Origin: Alteromonas indica
Lineage (GTDB): Bacteria > Pseudomonadota > Gammaproteobacteria > Enterobacterales > Alteromonadaceae
DNA: 64,000 bases
Direction: 5' to 3'
NCBI GenBank assembly: GCA_003056425.1
Contig: PYVY01000012.1
Location: 91,857 to 155,856, forward strand
Part shown: positions 26,666-36,109 of the stretch, piece after piece
How positions within the stretch are numbered: the stretch's first letter is position 1
How the letters are laid out: each line of letters begins with the position of its first letter
The notes under the pieces: model-generated
Told to the model about the DNA's origin: nothing
Seen by the model: the letters and a program-made list of their open reading frames with translations, nothing else
Database searches by the model: none
Position numbers and translations under genes: made by a program

Positions 26666-27934
26666 ATGAAGGTAAAAGTAATGGGTGCAGGGGTGGTAAT
26701 CCTCACTATTCTGGCGGGCGGTCAATATTATACGCAGGCAAGTTACCGCGATAGGCTTCACCAGCAAATCGACAAGCTCAATACCTTATATACGCCCCAG
26801 GGCATTTCTGTAACAGCAAAGTCTGCAGCGCATTCATGGCTTGGCGCTACCGATAAATTCGCCGTTGATTTGGCCCCGGGCCATCCTCTTTCGCAAGTAC
26901 TTGGCCAGTCTTCAGGGTTGCATATCCTGGTGGATAATAAATGTCAGTTCTGGCCATTTTACGTTAGCTGTGAAAATACCCTACATGCTAATGATGAAGC
27001 TACCGCCAACTTGGCCGATACCTTTGATATCCAGTACACCATGGGCTGGTCAGCTAACATGTTGGTTAATTCACTGAACAGCCACCTGGCTACTCAGTCA
27101 TTTATTATTGATCAATACGACGGCACGCTTACCGTAAACCCGTTATCTATACAGACGGACAGCGATCTGGCTACCTCGTTTATCGATCTGTTGGTGGATT
27201 GGCAAGGGATCAGCCTGACCGGCAGTTCATCCGGCACCAATATTGACATGGGCAAATCAGTGATAGAGGCTGAACTAACCAAAATTGAGGGAGAATACTT
27301 TGTCAGTGAGTCAGATATAACTCTGGACAGCCTCACCATAACGTCTCAGGACATGGGCGTAATGTCCGGTACAATTACTCTGAACGCACTCTCTGCAGCC
27401 AGTGAACTAGAAGCCGAAACGGCCGATACTTACGAACTTGAGCAAACCTTTTCGATAAGCAAAATAACCGCTGCGCCCTCCGATATTATAATAGAAGATC
27501 TTACGTTCGATCTGGCGTTAGACGGATTAACCAAACGTTTCCTGGCCAAAGCCAAAGCATCAGACGATACATTAACAGACCAGCAGTTACTAAACGCGGC
27601 GTTAGATGAGTTTGGGGCGGTCACACACAACTTGGACTTTGAGAAAATCGGCTTCAAATACAATCAACAGCCCGTACTGTTTACTGCCGCATTGACTATT
27701 GATAAACATAGCAGCGCCGATATTAACCAGGGAAAGCTGGGTAATAAAATCAGCGGTAAGGCCAACCTGTCTGTTGCACAAGCACTGGTCAAAGAAAATC
27801 CAGTGGCGGCTATGCTAATTCAGGAGAAACTAAAACAAGGTGTAGTAACGCTAAACGATGGCACATACAACATGCCGTTGACGCTGCAAAATGGTGTGAT
27901 GAAAGCCAATGGTAAAGCCATCTACCAGCTTTAA
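26666..27934 (+). CDS. DUF945 (YdgA-like) membrane-anchored protein
   Basis: 422 aa, ATG 26666 with AGGA upstream. N-terminal membrane anchor (VMGAGVVILTILAGGQYY), then a long strand-rich periplasmic domain with repeated 'xxGxxxxNxLS' and 'LTLDSLTITSQDMG' patterns. The C-terminal KISGKANLSVAQALVKENPV and MLIQEKLKQGVVTLNDGTYN are features of the DUF945/YdgA family. The function of YdgA is unclear. It has no operon partner. Confidence 0.65.
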   Translation: MKVKVMGAGVVILTILAGGQYYTQASYRDRLHQQIDKLNTLYTPQGISVTAKSAAHSWLGATDKFAVDLAPGHPLSQVLGQSSGLHILVDNKCQFWPFYVSCENTLHANDEATANLADTFDIQYTMGWSANMLVNSLNSHLATQSFIIDQYDGTLTVNPLSIQTDSDLATSFIDLLVDWQGISLTGSSSGTNIDMGKSVIEAELTKIEGEYFVSESDITLDSLTITSQDMGVMSGTITLNALSAASELEAETADTYELEQTFSISKITAAPSDIIIEDLTFDLALDGLTKRFLAKAKASDDTLTDQQLLNAALDEFGAVTHNLDFEKIGFKYNQQPVLFTAALTIDKHSSADINQGKLGNKISGKANLSVAQALVKENPVAAMLIQEKLKQGVVTLNDGTYNMPLTLQNGVMKANGKAIYQL

Positions 27935-28154
27935 TACAGTGGCGCCATTCAATCGTGCGGCCCATTGCGGCTATTTTGTAGGTGCAGACAAAACGCTGCG
28001 CCCAGGAAGCCGGGGCGGTATCTCAGTAAGTCGTCAGGCGAAGTAAGAAAATCCCGTCTGGGGAACGCCTAGCGTGAATGTTGCAAGGCTACGTGCAAAC
28101 TATTTAGGTAGTGCGCTCGTACCAACTAAGCAAATAAACATTAAGGAGTTTTAT

Positions 28155-28511
28155 ATGGCTTATGAGATTAACGAAACCCATGCAAAAACGCTCATTGAGG
28201 TCATTGCTCAGTCTTCGCACTGGAAGCTGCACCCTGAAAAGCGCAAGCCCTTTGCCAGTACTGAAGAAGCATTTGCCTATGTAGAAACACATAATGAACC
28301 ATTATGTATTCGGGTGCCGGTAGCATCTTCTGATGAACATCTCACAGTGAAGGTCACATCAAGCGATGACGATATGGTATTTACCAATGTTAGCTTCGAT
28401 AACCCCATAGAGAAAAAAATCCATGGCTCACATCTGAAGCTAATTGAAAGTACCGTGACAGAAATGCTCAATGAACGCCTGCCCGAAGGCCAAAAAGTAG
28501 CCTCTTTCTAG
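28155..28511 (+). CDS. Conserved small protein, unrecognised
   Basis: 118 aa from ATG 28155, chosen because AAGGAG lies 7 bases upstream; an in-frame start 81 bases earlier has no such site. The protein is soluble, mixed alpha/beta: YEINETHAKTLIEVIAQSSH, FASTEEAFAYVETHNEPLCI and a C-terminal helix KLIESTVTEMLNERLPEGQ. I do not recognise a domain. The strong ribosome binding site and a terminator after it support a real gene. Confidence 0.7.
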   Translation: MAYEINETHAKTLIEVIAQSSHWKLHPEKRKPFASTEEAFAYVETHNEPLCIRVPVASSDEHLTVKVTSSDDDMVFTNVSFDNPIEKKIHGSHLKLIESTVTEMLNERLPEGQKVASF

Positions 28512-28533
28512 CCCACAACCCAAACACAAAATA

Positions 28534-28565
28534 GGCAACGGGTAACGTTATTCTATCCCGTTGCC
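28534..28565. terminator. Hairpin between the small protein gene and dgkA
   Basis: GGCAACGGG (28534-28542) pairs with CCCGTTGCC (28557-28565). It lies between two converging genes and can serve both. Confidence 0.7.
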
Positions 28566-28583
28566 CGTTAATCCAGTAAAGCG

Positions 28584-28946
28584 CTAAATTCTAAGCAAAA
28601 CCGCGCCCCATACTACCGCCACCAGCAACAGGCTGATAAACACTGCCGCCGATCCAATATCTTTCGCTTTCGCTATTAATGTATGCATTTCCAGGCTAAC
28701 CCGGTCGGCTAAGGCCTCGATAGCAGAGTTAAGTAGTTCAGCGATAAAAACGATGAATAAACTGGTGATCATCAGTAGCTTTTCCGCTAGTGAAACATCC
28801 AGATAACAGGCAAGGGGGATCAAAATTGCGATAGCGGCCAGTTCCTGACGTATCGCAGGTTCGCTAACAAAGGCGGCCTTCAGGCCTTTTAAAGAATATA
28901 GTGTGGCAAAGTAAAGACGCGCAAAGCCGGGGGTTTTTGTTCTCAT
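28584..28946 (-). CDS. dgkA: Diacylglycerol kinase DgkA
   Basis: 120 aa integral membrane enzyme that phosphorylates diacylglycerol to phosphatidic acid with ATP. Amphipathic N-terminal helix (YFATLYSLKGLKAAF), then three TM helices. The catalytic and metal-binding stretch is FIAELLNSAIEALADRVS, including the conserved Glu and Asn, and the last part AKAKDIGSAAVFISLL is the third-helix signature. Length matches E. coli DgkA (122). Confidence 0.95.
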   Translation of the reverse strand: MRTKTPGFARLYFATLYSLKGLKAAFVSEPAIRQELAAIAILIPLACYLDVSLAEKLLMITSLFIVFIAELLNSAIEALADRVSLEMHTLIAKAKDIGSAAVFISLLLVAVVWGAVLLRI

Positions 28947-29181
28947 GATCTACAGCGCTATCAAGGGTAACCTGCACACCTCTACAACCCAAAACGCCCA
29001 AACGGTCTGTCTATATAATGGCTGGTAAATATGCCCAGCAAAGACAATATAAAACCTTTTGGCACGCTCTTCATTAATGCAAAGGCCCTGCATGGTTACT
29101 TATTGTTGTTATTATGCGCCCATCATGCAGGAAAATCGCGTAAAGCGCTACAGTTTATAGTGGGCTTATTCTGCTAAAAGC

Positions 29182-30819
29182 TTAATCATTTTTCACAGTT
29201 TTTGTCTCTTCGGCAATTTTTGCCAGATGACTTGCTGGCATAAAGCTATCTACACTAGCTTCCATTACATGTAGGTGCAGCGCTTCGGGCACTTTACCCT
29301 CAAGCAGGCTACCCCGCTTAACTAACGGGAATATTTCATCATAGCGCTTCACTTCATGCTGATTAATCCGTCTGAAAATATGCGTCCGGTTCAGGTCCCG
29401 GGTAGAGCTATGACCCGTGGAGGATAATATATCCATTAAAGATTGAATCGTTTTATTATGGAAACTCGCCACTCTGATGGCTTTATCAGCCGGGTCCAGA
29501 CCTTTGGCAAGTTTAGGATCCTGGGTAGCGACGCCCGTAGGACAACGGTTGGTGTTACAGGTTAGCGATTGCACACATCCTAAGGCCAACATCATCCCCC
29601 TGGCGCTATTGCACAAATCTGCGCCCAAACTCAGGTTTTGCACAATATGAAACGCGGTAAATATTTTGCCCGCCGCGATAATCTTAATATGCTTTCGTAA
29701 ATCAAATCCTACTAGTACATCATCTACAAAGGCGAGTGCTTCGCGCAACGGAAAGCCAATTGAGTTGGAATACTCCAATGGTGCTGCCCCTGTGCCGCCT
29801 TCCCCGCCGTCAACGGTAATAAAATCGGGCATAACCCCAGTTTGATGCATGGCTTTACACACCGCAATAAATTCACTCTTTCTGCCCAACGCTAATTTGA
29901 TACCTATTGGCTTGCCGCCACTTAGCTCTCTTAACTGGGTAATAAAGTCCATCATTTCCAGCGGCGTTGAAAACGCGGTATGTCGGGGGGGAGAGTCGAC
30001 CGTAGTATGGGGTTGAACGCCGCGTATATCAGCAATCTCCGGGGTATTCTTATCTGCGGGCAAGATACCACCGTGCCCCGGTTTGGCACCTTGGGACAAC
30101 TTTATTTCTATCATCTTGACATTGTTGTGCCGAGCTTTTTCCTCAAATTCCAACGCGTTAAAGGTGCCATCTTTGTTACGACAGCCAAAATAGCCTGTAC
30201 CAATTTGCCAAACAATATCCCCGCCTTCTTTTAAATGGTATGGCGTCAACCCACCTTCACCGGTGTTATGCGAAAACTTACCTCTTGCGGCGCCCTTATT
30301 TAACGCTTTAATCGCATTCGCGCTCAAGCTACCAAAACTCATCGCCGAGATATTTAACAGACTGGCACTATAAGGGCGTTCACAGGCTGGCCCGCCGATA
30401 GTGACACGGGGATCATCTTCCATCTCTTTAACTTCCATGGCCGACAGAGAATGACCTATCCATTCATAACCACTAGCGTAGGTATTCATTTGGGTGCCGT
30501 ACGGCAAGGTATCCAGGGCATCTTTAGCACGCTGGTAAACTATTGACCGAAACATTCTACTGATAGGACGCCCTTCTGTTTCGCTTTCCAGAATGTATTG
30601 CTGTACATAAGGGCGCAAATGTTCCGCACTCCAACGTATCCGGCCTACCAATGGATAGTTACGTAAAATGGAGTGTTGCTTTTGGCCCGCGTCAATCAGG
30701 GTAAATATCAGCATGGTGCCGGTTAACAATAAAAACCAGAATGCTGGTAGCCATACCAGCCCTGCCAAAATATTCAGCCCGACTAACAGAACGACAGTTC
30801 CAATGATGGTTCTTCTCAT
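29182..30819 (-). CDS. FMN-binding glutamate synthase family protein
   Basis: 545 aa. Two N-terminal TM segments (residues ~5-45) precede a GltB-like FMN barrel: NISAMSFGSLSANAIKALNK, GEGGLTPYHL, KLSQGAKPGHGGILPADK, TVDGGEGGTGAAPLEYSN and the 3Fe-4S cysteine cluster in CVQSLTCNTNRCPTGVATQD. It corresponds to the synthase half without the amidotransferase or substrate-channel partners of GltB, as in the membrane-linked family common in proteobacteria. Substrate unknown. ATG 30819 has AGGAGC upstream. Confidence 0.88.
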   Translation of the reverse strand: MRRTIIGTVVLLVGLNILAGLVWLPAFWFLLLTGTMLIFTLIDAGQKQHSILRNYPLVGRIRWSAEHLRPYVQQYILESETEGRPISRMFRSIVYQRAKDALDTLPYGTQMNTYASGYEWIGHSLSAMEVKEMEDDPRVTIGGPACERPYSASLLNISAMSFGSLSANAIKALNKGAARGKFSHNTGEGGLTPYHLKEGGDIVWQIGTGYFGCRNKDGTFNALEFEEKARHNNVKMIEIKLSQGAKPGHGGILPADKNTPEIADIRGVQPHTTVDSPPRHTAFSTPLEMMDFITQLRELSGGKPIGIKLALGRKSEFIAVCKAMHQTGVMPDFITVDGGEGGTGAAPLEYSNSIGFPLREALAFVDDVLVGFDLRKHIKIIAAGKIFTAFHIVQNLSLGADLCNSARGMMLALGCVQSLTCNTNRCPTGVATQDPKLAKGLDPADKAIRVASFHNKTIQSLMDILSSTGHSSTRDLNRTHIFRRINQHEVKRYDEIFPLVKRGSLLEGKVPEALHLHVMEASVDSFMPASHLAKIAEETKTVKND

Positions 30820-31106
30820 AATTGCTCCTTGTGTACGTCATTCCAATATGCGGTGGACCCAAGGGAAGATCACCGTGCATAGGAGTGCGCAAGGTTAATG
30901 GTATGTTATATATAAAGGCTTTAGGTTAAATACTTCGCCCCTGATACAATTAATCACAGAAAGCGCCTTTCATCGCTGTGGGCCATATGGTAAAAAGAAT
31001 TGACACCCGTGTATTGACGACCCTTTTCGATATAAATCAAATTTTTAGTCGTTCAATACTTCCTTTTTCGCGATGAAAGCATTTTCTTGGAGCCAGCTAA
31101 CTCATT

Positions 31107-32054
31107 ATGTGGATTCTGCTCACCTTTATTGCGCTTTTACTTTTTCTTTATTGGTATACCTACCCCCGTCTTGGTGAAGTACTCCTAAATGCTTACCAGC
31201 AGCGCGCCTTACAGCAAGCCTCGCTGGTTCGCCGGCGTTACGCCATCAACGGCATCAGTTTGAGTGTGCTGGAGACGGAGGGCGCCCGCGACAAAAGTAA
31301 ACCTTTACTCATGTTAGTTCATGGTTTTACCGGCGATAATACTGTGTGGTTACCATTAGCCGCCTTGTTCAAAGATGAATATCATATTGTCATTCCCGAT
31401 TTACCTGGCCATGGGCAAACCGGCTTTTCATCAGAATGGCGCTATGGCATCGACGATTATGCGAACATTCTAAATGCGCTTATTTGGCGGCTGGGCTATC
31501 AAAAAGCAACGATTGTGGGTAACTCCATGGGCGGCTATATCAGCGCCTGGATGGCGCGACACCGTTCGACCGCTGTGGCATCGTCTATTTTGTTGTGTCC
31601 CGCTGGCCTGCCAGCGAATAAAAAAAGTCGGCTAGATACTATGCTGGACAAAGGACAAAACCCGTTTTTTATCACCCGCCGACGGGGCTATTATCGGTTA
31701 TTGGCTATGTCAATGGCCTCGGGCCCCTACATCCCCAAGGTTGTTAAAGATGTATTGGCGGACCAGCATATACAACGGGTGGATGAGTATCAGCGCGTCT
31801 TCGCTGATTTTGTTGATACCGGTTATATGAACGCAGAAGAGTTAGCCAAAACCCGTGTACCCACGTTGATTATCTGGGGCGGTAAAGATGGTTTGCTAGA
31901 TGTGTCAGCCCTGGACAACTGGACTAGTGCAATGGAATGCGATTATGAAATATTTCATGATACAGGGCATATGCCTATGTTAGAAGCGCCCGGCAGAACT
32001 TACCAGCGAATACAAAACTTTATTCAGCGCCAGCGCATGGCCCAGGCCGCGTAA
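31107..32054 (+). CDS. Alpha/beta hydrolase, lipase-like, membrane-anchored
   Basis: 315 aa. N-terminal TM anchor (LTFIALLLFLYWYTYP), then LLMLVHGFTGDNTVW (oxyanion region HGF), nucleophile elbow GNSMGGYI near residue 137, acid in WGGKDGLLD and His in HDTGHMPMLE. This resembles lipase/esterase proteins such as Moraxella lipase 3. Likely inner-membrane anchored with a periplasmic catalytic domain. No operon partner. Confidence 0.85.
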   Translation: MWILLTFIALLLFLYWYTYPRLGEVLLNAYQQRALQQASLVRRRYAINGISLSVLETEGARDKSKPLLMLVHGFTGDNTVWLPLAALFKDEYHIVIPDLPGHGQTGFSSEWRYGIDDYANILNALIWRLGYQKATIVGNSMGGYISAWMARHRSTAVASSILLCPAGLPANKKSRLDTMLDKGQNPFFITRRRGYYRLLAMSMASGPYIPKVVKDVLADQHIQRVDEYQRVFADFVDTGYMNAEELAKTRVPTLIIWGGKDGLLDVSALDNWTSAMECDYEIFHDTGHMPMLEAPGRTYQRIQNFIQRQRMAQAA

Positions 32055-32183
32055 ATAGCGCCGCTATTATCAGTGTATAAAAATGTCTATTTGATAGCTT
32101 CAGATAGATACGTACTTTTTTACTCGCCTGCCGCGATAAACACGCGGTAAAGGCGAAACGTTTGTTATGGATGTGTACTACCC

Positions 32184-33776
32184 ATGGAATATGTATTTCT
32201 TCTTTTTGCGTTTATGTGCGGGTTGGGTGTCAAGCTAGTAGGCATTCCGCCAATGGTTGGATATTTAGCGGCTGGCTTTATCCTGAATGCGATGGGATAT
32301 GGCATGAACGACAACTTACAGGAAATAGCCAACCTGGGCATTACCATTATGTTGTTCACCATTGGCTTAAAACTGAATGTAAAAGATTTAAGTAAACGAG
32401 AAGTTTGGCTAGGTAGTATTGCGCATACCACATTGTGGGTGGCGGTAGGCAGTGTGGTGCTCATCGCAATGGGTTTATTGCTTAGTGCGGCCACCGGCGC
32501 TATGGACTGGCAAAGCGCCGCGCTAATAGCCTTTGCATTAAGTTTTTCCAGTACTGTTTGCGTGATTAAAGTCCTTGAAGAAAGTGGCGAGAGCAAAACC
32601 CGTCATGGGCGGCTGGCAATCGGTATTCTGGTAATGCAAGATGTATTTGCTGTTGTGTTTATGGTGGCGGTTACCGGGAAATTACCGTCTGTATGGGCTC
32701 TGGGCTTGTTAGCCGTAATTCCAGCATTGCCGGTTATCAACCGGGTGATTGACCGGTCCGGGCATGGTGAGTTACTCCCCCTCACCGGTTTTGTTCTGGC
32801 ACTGGGGGGCTACCATGTGTTTGACCTGGTCAATATCAAGGGTGACCTGGGAGCCTTGCTGGTAGGCATGTTACTGGCCCGGCATACTAAAGCGGTTGAA
32901 TTAGCCAAGTCATTGCTTACGTTTAAAGATTTATTCTTAATTGGTTTTTTCCTGTCGATCGGCTTAACCGCCCTGCCTGATTTGAATATGCTGATACTGG
33001 CGGGTGCAGTGTCGCTTTTGTTGCCGATAAAAGCCGCTATGTACTTTGGTTTATTTACGATGCTGCGGTTACGGGCCAGGACCAGTTATCTTACCAGCCT
33101 GGTACTCTCTAATTACAGTGAGTTCGGGCTGATTGTGGGCGCCCTGGCGGTAAGCCTGGGTATGTTGCAGGAACAATGGCTGGTAGTACTGGCACTGGCG
33201 GTCTCTATCTCGTTTGTTATCACCAGCTTGTTATACCGTAACTCCCATGGCCGTTATGTTCGTATTAAGTCGGCTATTACCCCCTATGAGCGGGATAAAC
33301 GCTTGCCTGAGGATATTTACCCCAGTATCGATAATGCCGAATTCCTGGTAATTGGCATGGGCCGGGTTGGGCTGGGGGCGTACCGTTCGCTGAGCAAACT
33401 GGTGGATAGCCGGGTAATAGGCATGGATGCTGATCGCCAGAAAACAAAACGCCTGCGCGAAGAGGGTTTAAACATTATTTGCGGCGATGGCGAAGACATT
33501 GATCTGTGGGATAACCTGAATATCACCAATGCCCGTTTGGTCTTGCTGGCCCTGCCTTCAATTGAAGATGCCATCAACATAACCCGCCAGTTAAAGTTTG
33601 CGGGTTACACTGGCAAAGTCGCCGCGATTGCACGGTACGAAGATGAAGTGAACGAGCTATTAGCCCACGGTGTAGATAAAGTTTTTAACTTCTTTACCGA
33701 AGCCGGTTTAGGCTTTGCTGAAGAGAGTTTGGCCTATGTTCATGCAAATCAAGATGTTATCGTGCCAGCTAAATAG
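32184..33776 (+). CDS. Kef-type cation:proton antiporter with TrkA-N domain
   Basis: 530 aa. Residues ~1-380 form a CPA2 antiporter: about 12 TM, MVGYLAAGFILNAMG, LGITIMLFTIGLKL and the conserved FSSTVCVIKVLEE. The cytoplasmic TrkA-N (RCK) domain starts EFLVIGMGRVGLGAYRSL and has IGMDADRQKTKRLREEGL and ICGDGEDIDLW. It likely exports K+ (or Na+) in exchange for protons under NAD(H) or thiol control, as in YbaL/KefB. A single-gene unit. Confidence 0.88.
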   Translation: MEYVFLLFAFMCGLGVKLVGIPPMVGYLAAGFILNAMGYGMNDNLQEIANLGITIMLFTIGLKLNVKDLSKREVWLGSIAHTTLWVAVGSVVLIAMGLLLSAATGAMDWQSAALIAFALSFSSTVCVIKVLEESGESKTRHGRLAIGILVMQDVFAVVFMVAVTGKLPSVWALGLLAVIPALPVINRVIDRSGHGELLPLTGFVLALGGYHVFDLVNIKGDLGALLVGMLLARHTKAVELAKSLLTFKDLFLIGFFLSIGLTALPDLNMLILAGAVSLLLPIKAAMYFGLFTMLRLRARTSYLTSLVLSNYSEFGLIVGALAVSLGMLQEQWLVVLALAVSISFVITSLLYRNSHGRYVRIKSAITPYERDKRLPEDIYPSIDNAEFLVIGMGRVGLGAYRSLSKLVDSRVIGMDADRQKTKRLREEGLNIICGDGEDIDLWDNLNITNARLVLLALPSIEDAINITRQLKFAGYTGKVAAIARYEDEVNELLAHGVDKVFNFFTEAGLGFAEESLAYVHANQDVIVPAK

Positions 33777-33791
33777 AAATAAAGGTTGTAT

Positions 33792-33806
33792 TGATAACCA
33801 TTATTG
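33792..33806. promoter_or_regulatory. Possible Fur box upstream of the bacterioferritin pair
   Basis: TGATAACCATTATTG matches the 7-1-7 Fur motif TGATAATnATTATCA at 11 of 14 positions. It lies ~90 bases before the first bacterioferritin gene, which is a sensible place for iron control. This is a by-eye match only. Confidence 0.4.
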
Positions 33807-33895
33807 TTAGTATGTTCTTGTTTTATAAACATATTTTGACATGTCGGCCGATTCGTTTTATACTCTGTGCCATCAAATATTAAGAGGATCTGCAC

Positions 33896-34372
33896 ATGCA
33901 AGGCGATAGAAAAGTGTTAGCCATGCTCAATGACGTGCTGACAAGTGAACTAACATCCATTAACCAGTATTTTTTACATGCCCGCATGTTTAAAAACTGG
34001 GGTTTTCACGTGTTAAATGAAAAAAATTATAAAAAATCTATCAAAGATATGAAGCAGGCGGATGAACTGATAGAACGCATTTTGTTTCTTGAAGGTCTGC
34101 CTAATTTGCAGGCGCTGGGTAAGCTCTATATTGGCGAAGAACCCGCAGAAATGATTGGTTGCGATACCCAATTTCAGTTAGCGCAAATTCCACTATTAAA
34201 GCAAGCCATTGCACTGTGTGAAGAAAAACAAGATTACGTTAGCCGGGACATGTTGGAAGATCTCCTCGCCTACGAAGAAGACCATCTTGACTGGTTGGAA
34301 ACCCAGGAATACCAGATTGGTGTAATGGGGCTTGAAAATTACCTGCAAGCGCAAGTAAAAGGAGACGACTAA
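33896..34372 (+). CDS. bfr: Bacterioferritin subunit, haem-type with degenerate ferroxidase site
   Basis: 158 aa four-helix bundle close to E. coli Bfr. Glu18, Met52, Glu127 and His130 are present, but position 51 is Asp, position 54 is Gln ([15 protein letters not shown]) and position 94 is Gln. Met52 is the haem ligand, so this subunit is predicted to bind haem at the two-fold interface while its di-iron centre is incomplete. Its last base is the first base of the next bfr gene (34372), so the two are translated together and probably co-assemble, as in Neisseria BfrA/BfrB. Confidence 0.93.
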   Translation: MQGDRKVLAMLNDVLTSELTSINQYFLHARMFKNWGFHVLNEKNYKKSIKDMKQADELIERILFLEGLPNLQALGKLYIGEEPAEMIGCDTQFQLAQIPLLKQAIALCEEKQDYVSRDMLEDLLAYEEDHLDWLETQEYQIGVMGLENYLQAQVKGDD

Positions 34373-34839
34373 TGAAAGGCAATACAAATATTATTGCAGG
34401 CCTTAACGAATTGCTTGCATACGAACTAGCCGCGATGGACCAGTATTTTATCCATTCTCAGATGTATCAGGACTGGGGCTTAAACAAGCTGTTTGAACGT
34501 ATTGATCATGAATTTGATGACGAGCGCGGCCACGCCACTAAGTTGATTGAACGTATGCTGTTTTTAGAAGGCACGCCCGACATGCAAACCCGCACAGGTT
34601 TTCAGGTCGGTGAAGATGTACCTTCTATGTTAGAAAGCGATCTTCGGGTTGAATACGAAGTAGATGCAAAGCTACGTGAAGTTATTGCTTTATGTGAGAC
34701 TGAAAACGACTATGTCACCCGCGATATGCTGATAGAGCTGCTTGACGATACCGAAATGGATCACGCCCATTGGTTAGAGCAACAGTTACGACTGATTAAA
34801 ATGCTGGGTCTGTCTAATTATCTGCAATCACAGATGTAA
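34372..34839 (+). CDS. bfr: Bacterioferritin subunit, ferroxidase-type without haem ligand
   Basis: 155 aa. Ferroxidase ligands are in place: Glu18, Glu51, His54 (DDERGHATKLIERM), Glu94, and Glu128/His131 (equivalent to 127/130, one residue inserted in LLDDTEMDHAHW). Position 52 is Arg instead of Met, so haem cannot be ligated. This is the exact complement of the upstream subunit. Start overlaps the upstream stop. A terminator follows 10 bases after the stop. Confidence 0.93.
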   Translation: MKGNTNIIAGLNELLAYELAAMDQYFIHSQMYQDWGLNKLFERIDHEFDDERGHATKLIERMLFLEGTPDMQTRTGFQVGEDVPSMLESDLRVEYEVDAKLREVIALCETENDYVTRDMLIELLDDTEMDHAHWLEQQLRLIKMLGLSNYLQSQM

Positions 34840-34848
34840 TGTCCTCCC

Positions 34849-34890
34849 CCAGAGGTTGCTCGTATACATAGCAGCCTCTGGCATTTTTTG
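34849..34890 (+). terminator. Terminator after the bacterioferritin pair
   Basis: CCAGAGGTTGCT (34849-34860) pairs with AGCAGCCTCTGG (34870-34881, one mismatch), followed by CATTTTTTG. Confidence 0.88.
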
Positions 34891-36109
34891 TCCACAGACA
34901 AAAAGTTATGCCCACGCTTTCTGCCTATTGCCTGCATCATTACTGCTGTAAAACGCTTGTTGCCCCCTAACCTTTATCTCTGGGGATGGGGGGGATGGGA
35001 TAACCGCCCAACTCACGGTGCGCCTTCGTTATATTTCTTTATCTGGTACGGTGTCGTGCAAAAAATCATATGCCCTGCGGCATATTCACATCTTGTTAGC
35101 CCTACAGGGTTGCACTATAGCGCTACACAATAAGATGAGCATATAGACGAAAAAACATGCATTGTCTCGTCATAGCAGGTGAGTTTTTATAATGTTGAAC
35201 AAATATGATATGCCGACGAGATATCTGAGAATGAATAGTTGCCCGCCTTGCGAACAACAGGCTTTGGCGTACACAACAAAACGGGCGTCGGGCGGCCCCG
35301 GCATCGTCGCCTATCGCCACTGGGCTCTCCACTTCACCCAACACCCTGTCTGAACGGCTTAGTTCGCCATCGTGCAACAAGCAGAAATGCTGTCGGGCAA
35401 GACTATGTCCCGCTATAGGTTACGTTTAGCCATAGTATCGCCCACCATAGTAAGCACCTTTTTCTCTTTACCTAATGCTATGGCTAGGAGCAGTGCATGG
35501 CGTTAGTTGATAGACCCTTCTGGCGTAATTTATGACGCAATCTTTATCATTTTTCTTAAAACTCATTGTAGCAAAGGCCTGTTGCAAGATGTGTTACTGA
35601 AATCCTACCTGGGAATGCGTTAAGGCTAAATTTTTCCTAGTTTACCGCGACACGGGGAAAGCCCGTTTGAGCATCGCGCCCGTGTGATTGGCCAACATTT
35701 GTGTCCGGTCCTTCTAGTTGGCTTGTCTTATGAGCTTATCTTAACGCCTGCTATTAATGGTTTTTTGTGTTGAGGCTTCTTGCGGGCGCTCCACTCACAG
35801 GCTCGTTCCAGAAATGTCTTTGGTGTATTCATCTAGAATACGTCGGGGGCCGGCGTAAAAGGCAACGATATATAGCTAATTAAATTAACAATTACCCAGC
35901 GAAATCTGACAATTTAATGTAAACTTCACGTAAACCAACCGGTTCAAACGGTTAACTATCGTTGGGTTTATTGACCTGCATCAAACCGGTTAACTTTGTG
36001 GTATCTTTTTGTATACAGACACATTAATATCCGCATAACTGTTGATTCGTTTAAAACGTATACAACCGGTGCCCCTTGCACCAGTAACCAGAAGTGGAAG
36101 AGCCAGTAA
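34891..36109. other. 1.2-kb gene-free region upstream of ccoN
   Basis: No credible coding region; the frames at 34888 and 35123 have low-quality composition. It contains a G-run (TGGGGGGGATGGG near 34986) and, close to ccoN, the Fnr box given separately. A long decayed or regulatory stretch; nothing else recognised. Confidence 0.4.
35971..35984. promoter_or_regulatory. Fnr box upstream of ccoN
   Basis: TTGACCTGCATCAA matches TTGAT-N4-ATCAA with one mismatch. It lies 126 bases before the ccoN ATG, where an Fnr-activated promoter is expected. The fnr gene itself is in the window at 43239. Confidence 0.75.

Noticed and set aside
34888..35380. Frames on both strands in the region before ccoN
   Set aside because: Short, G-run derived or overlapping, with no domain and no start signal.
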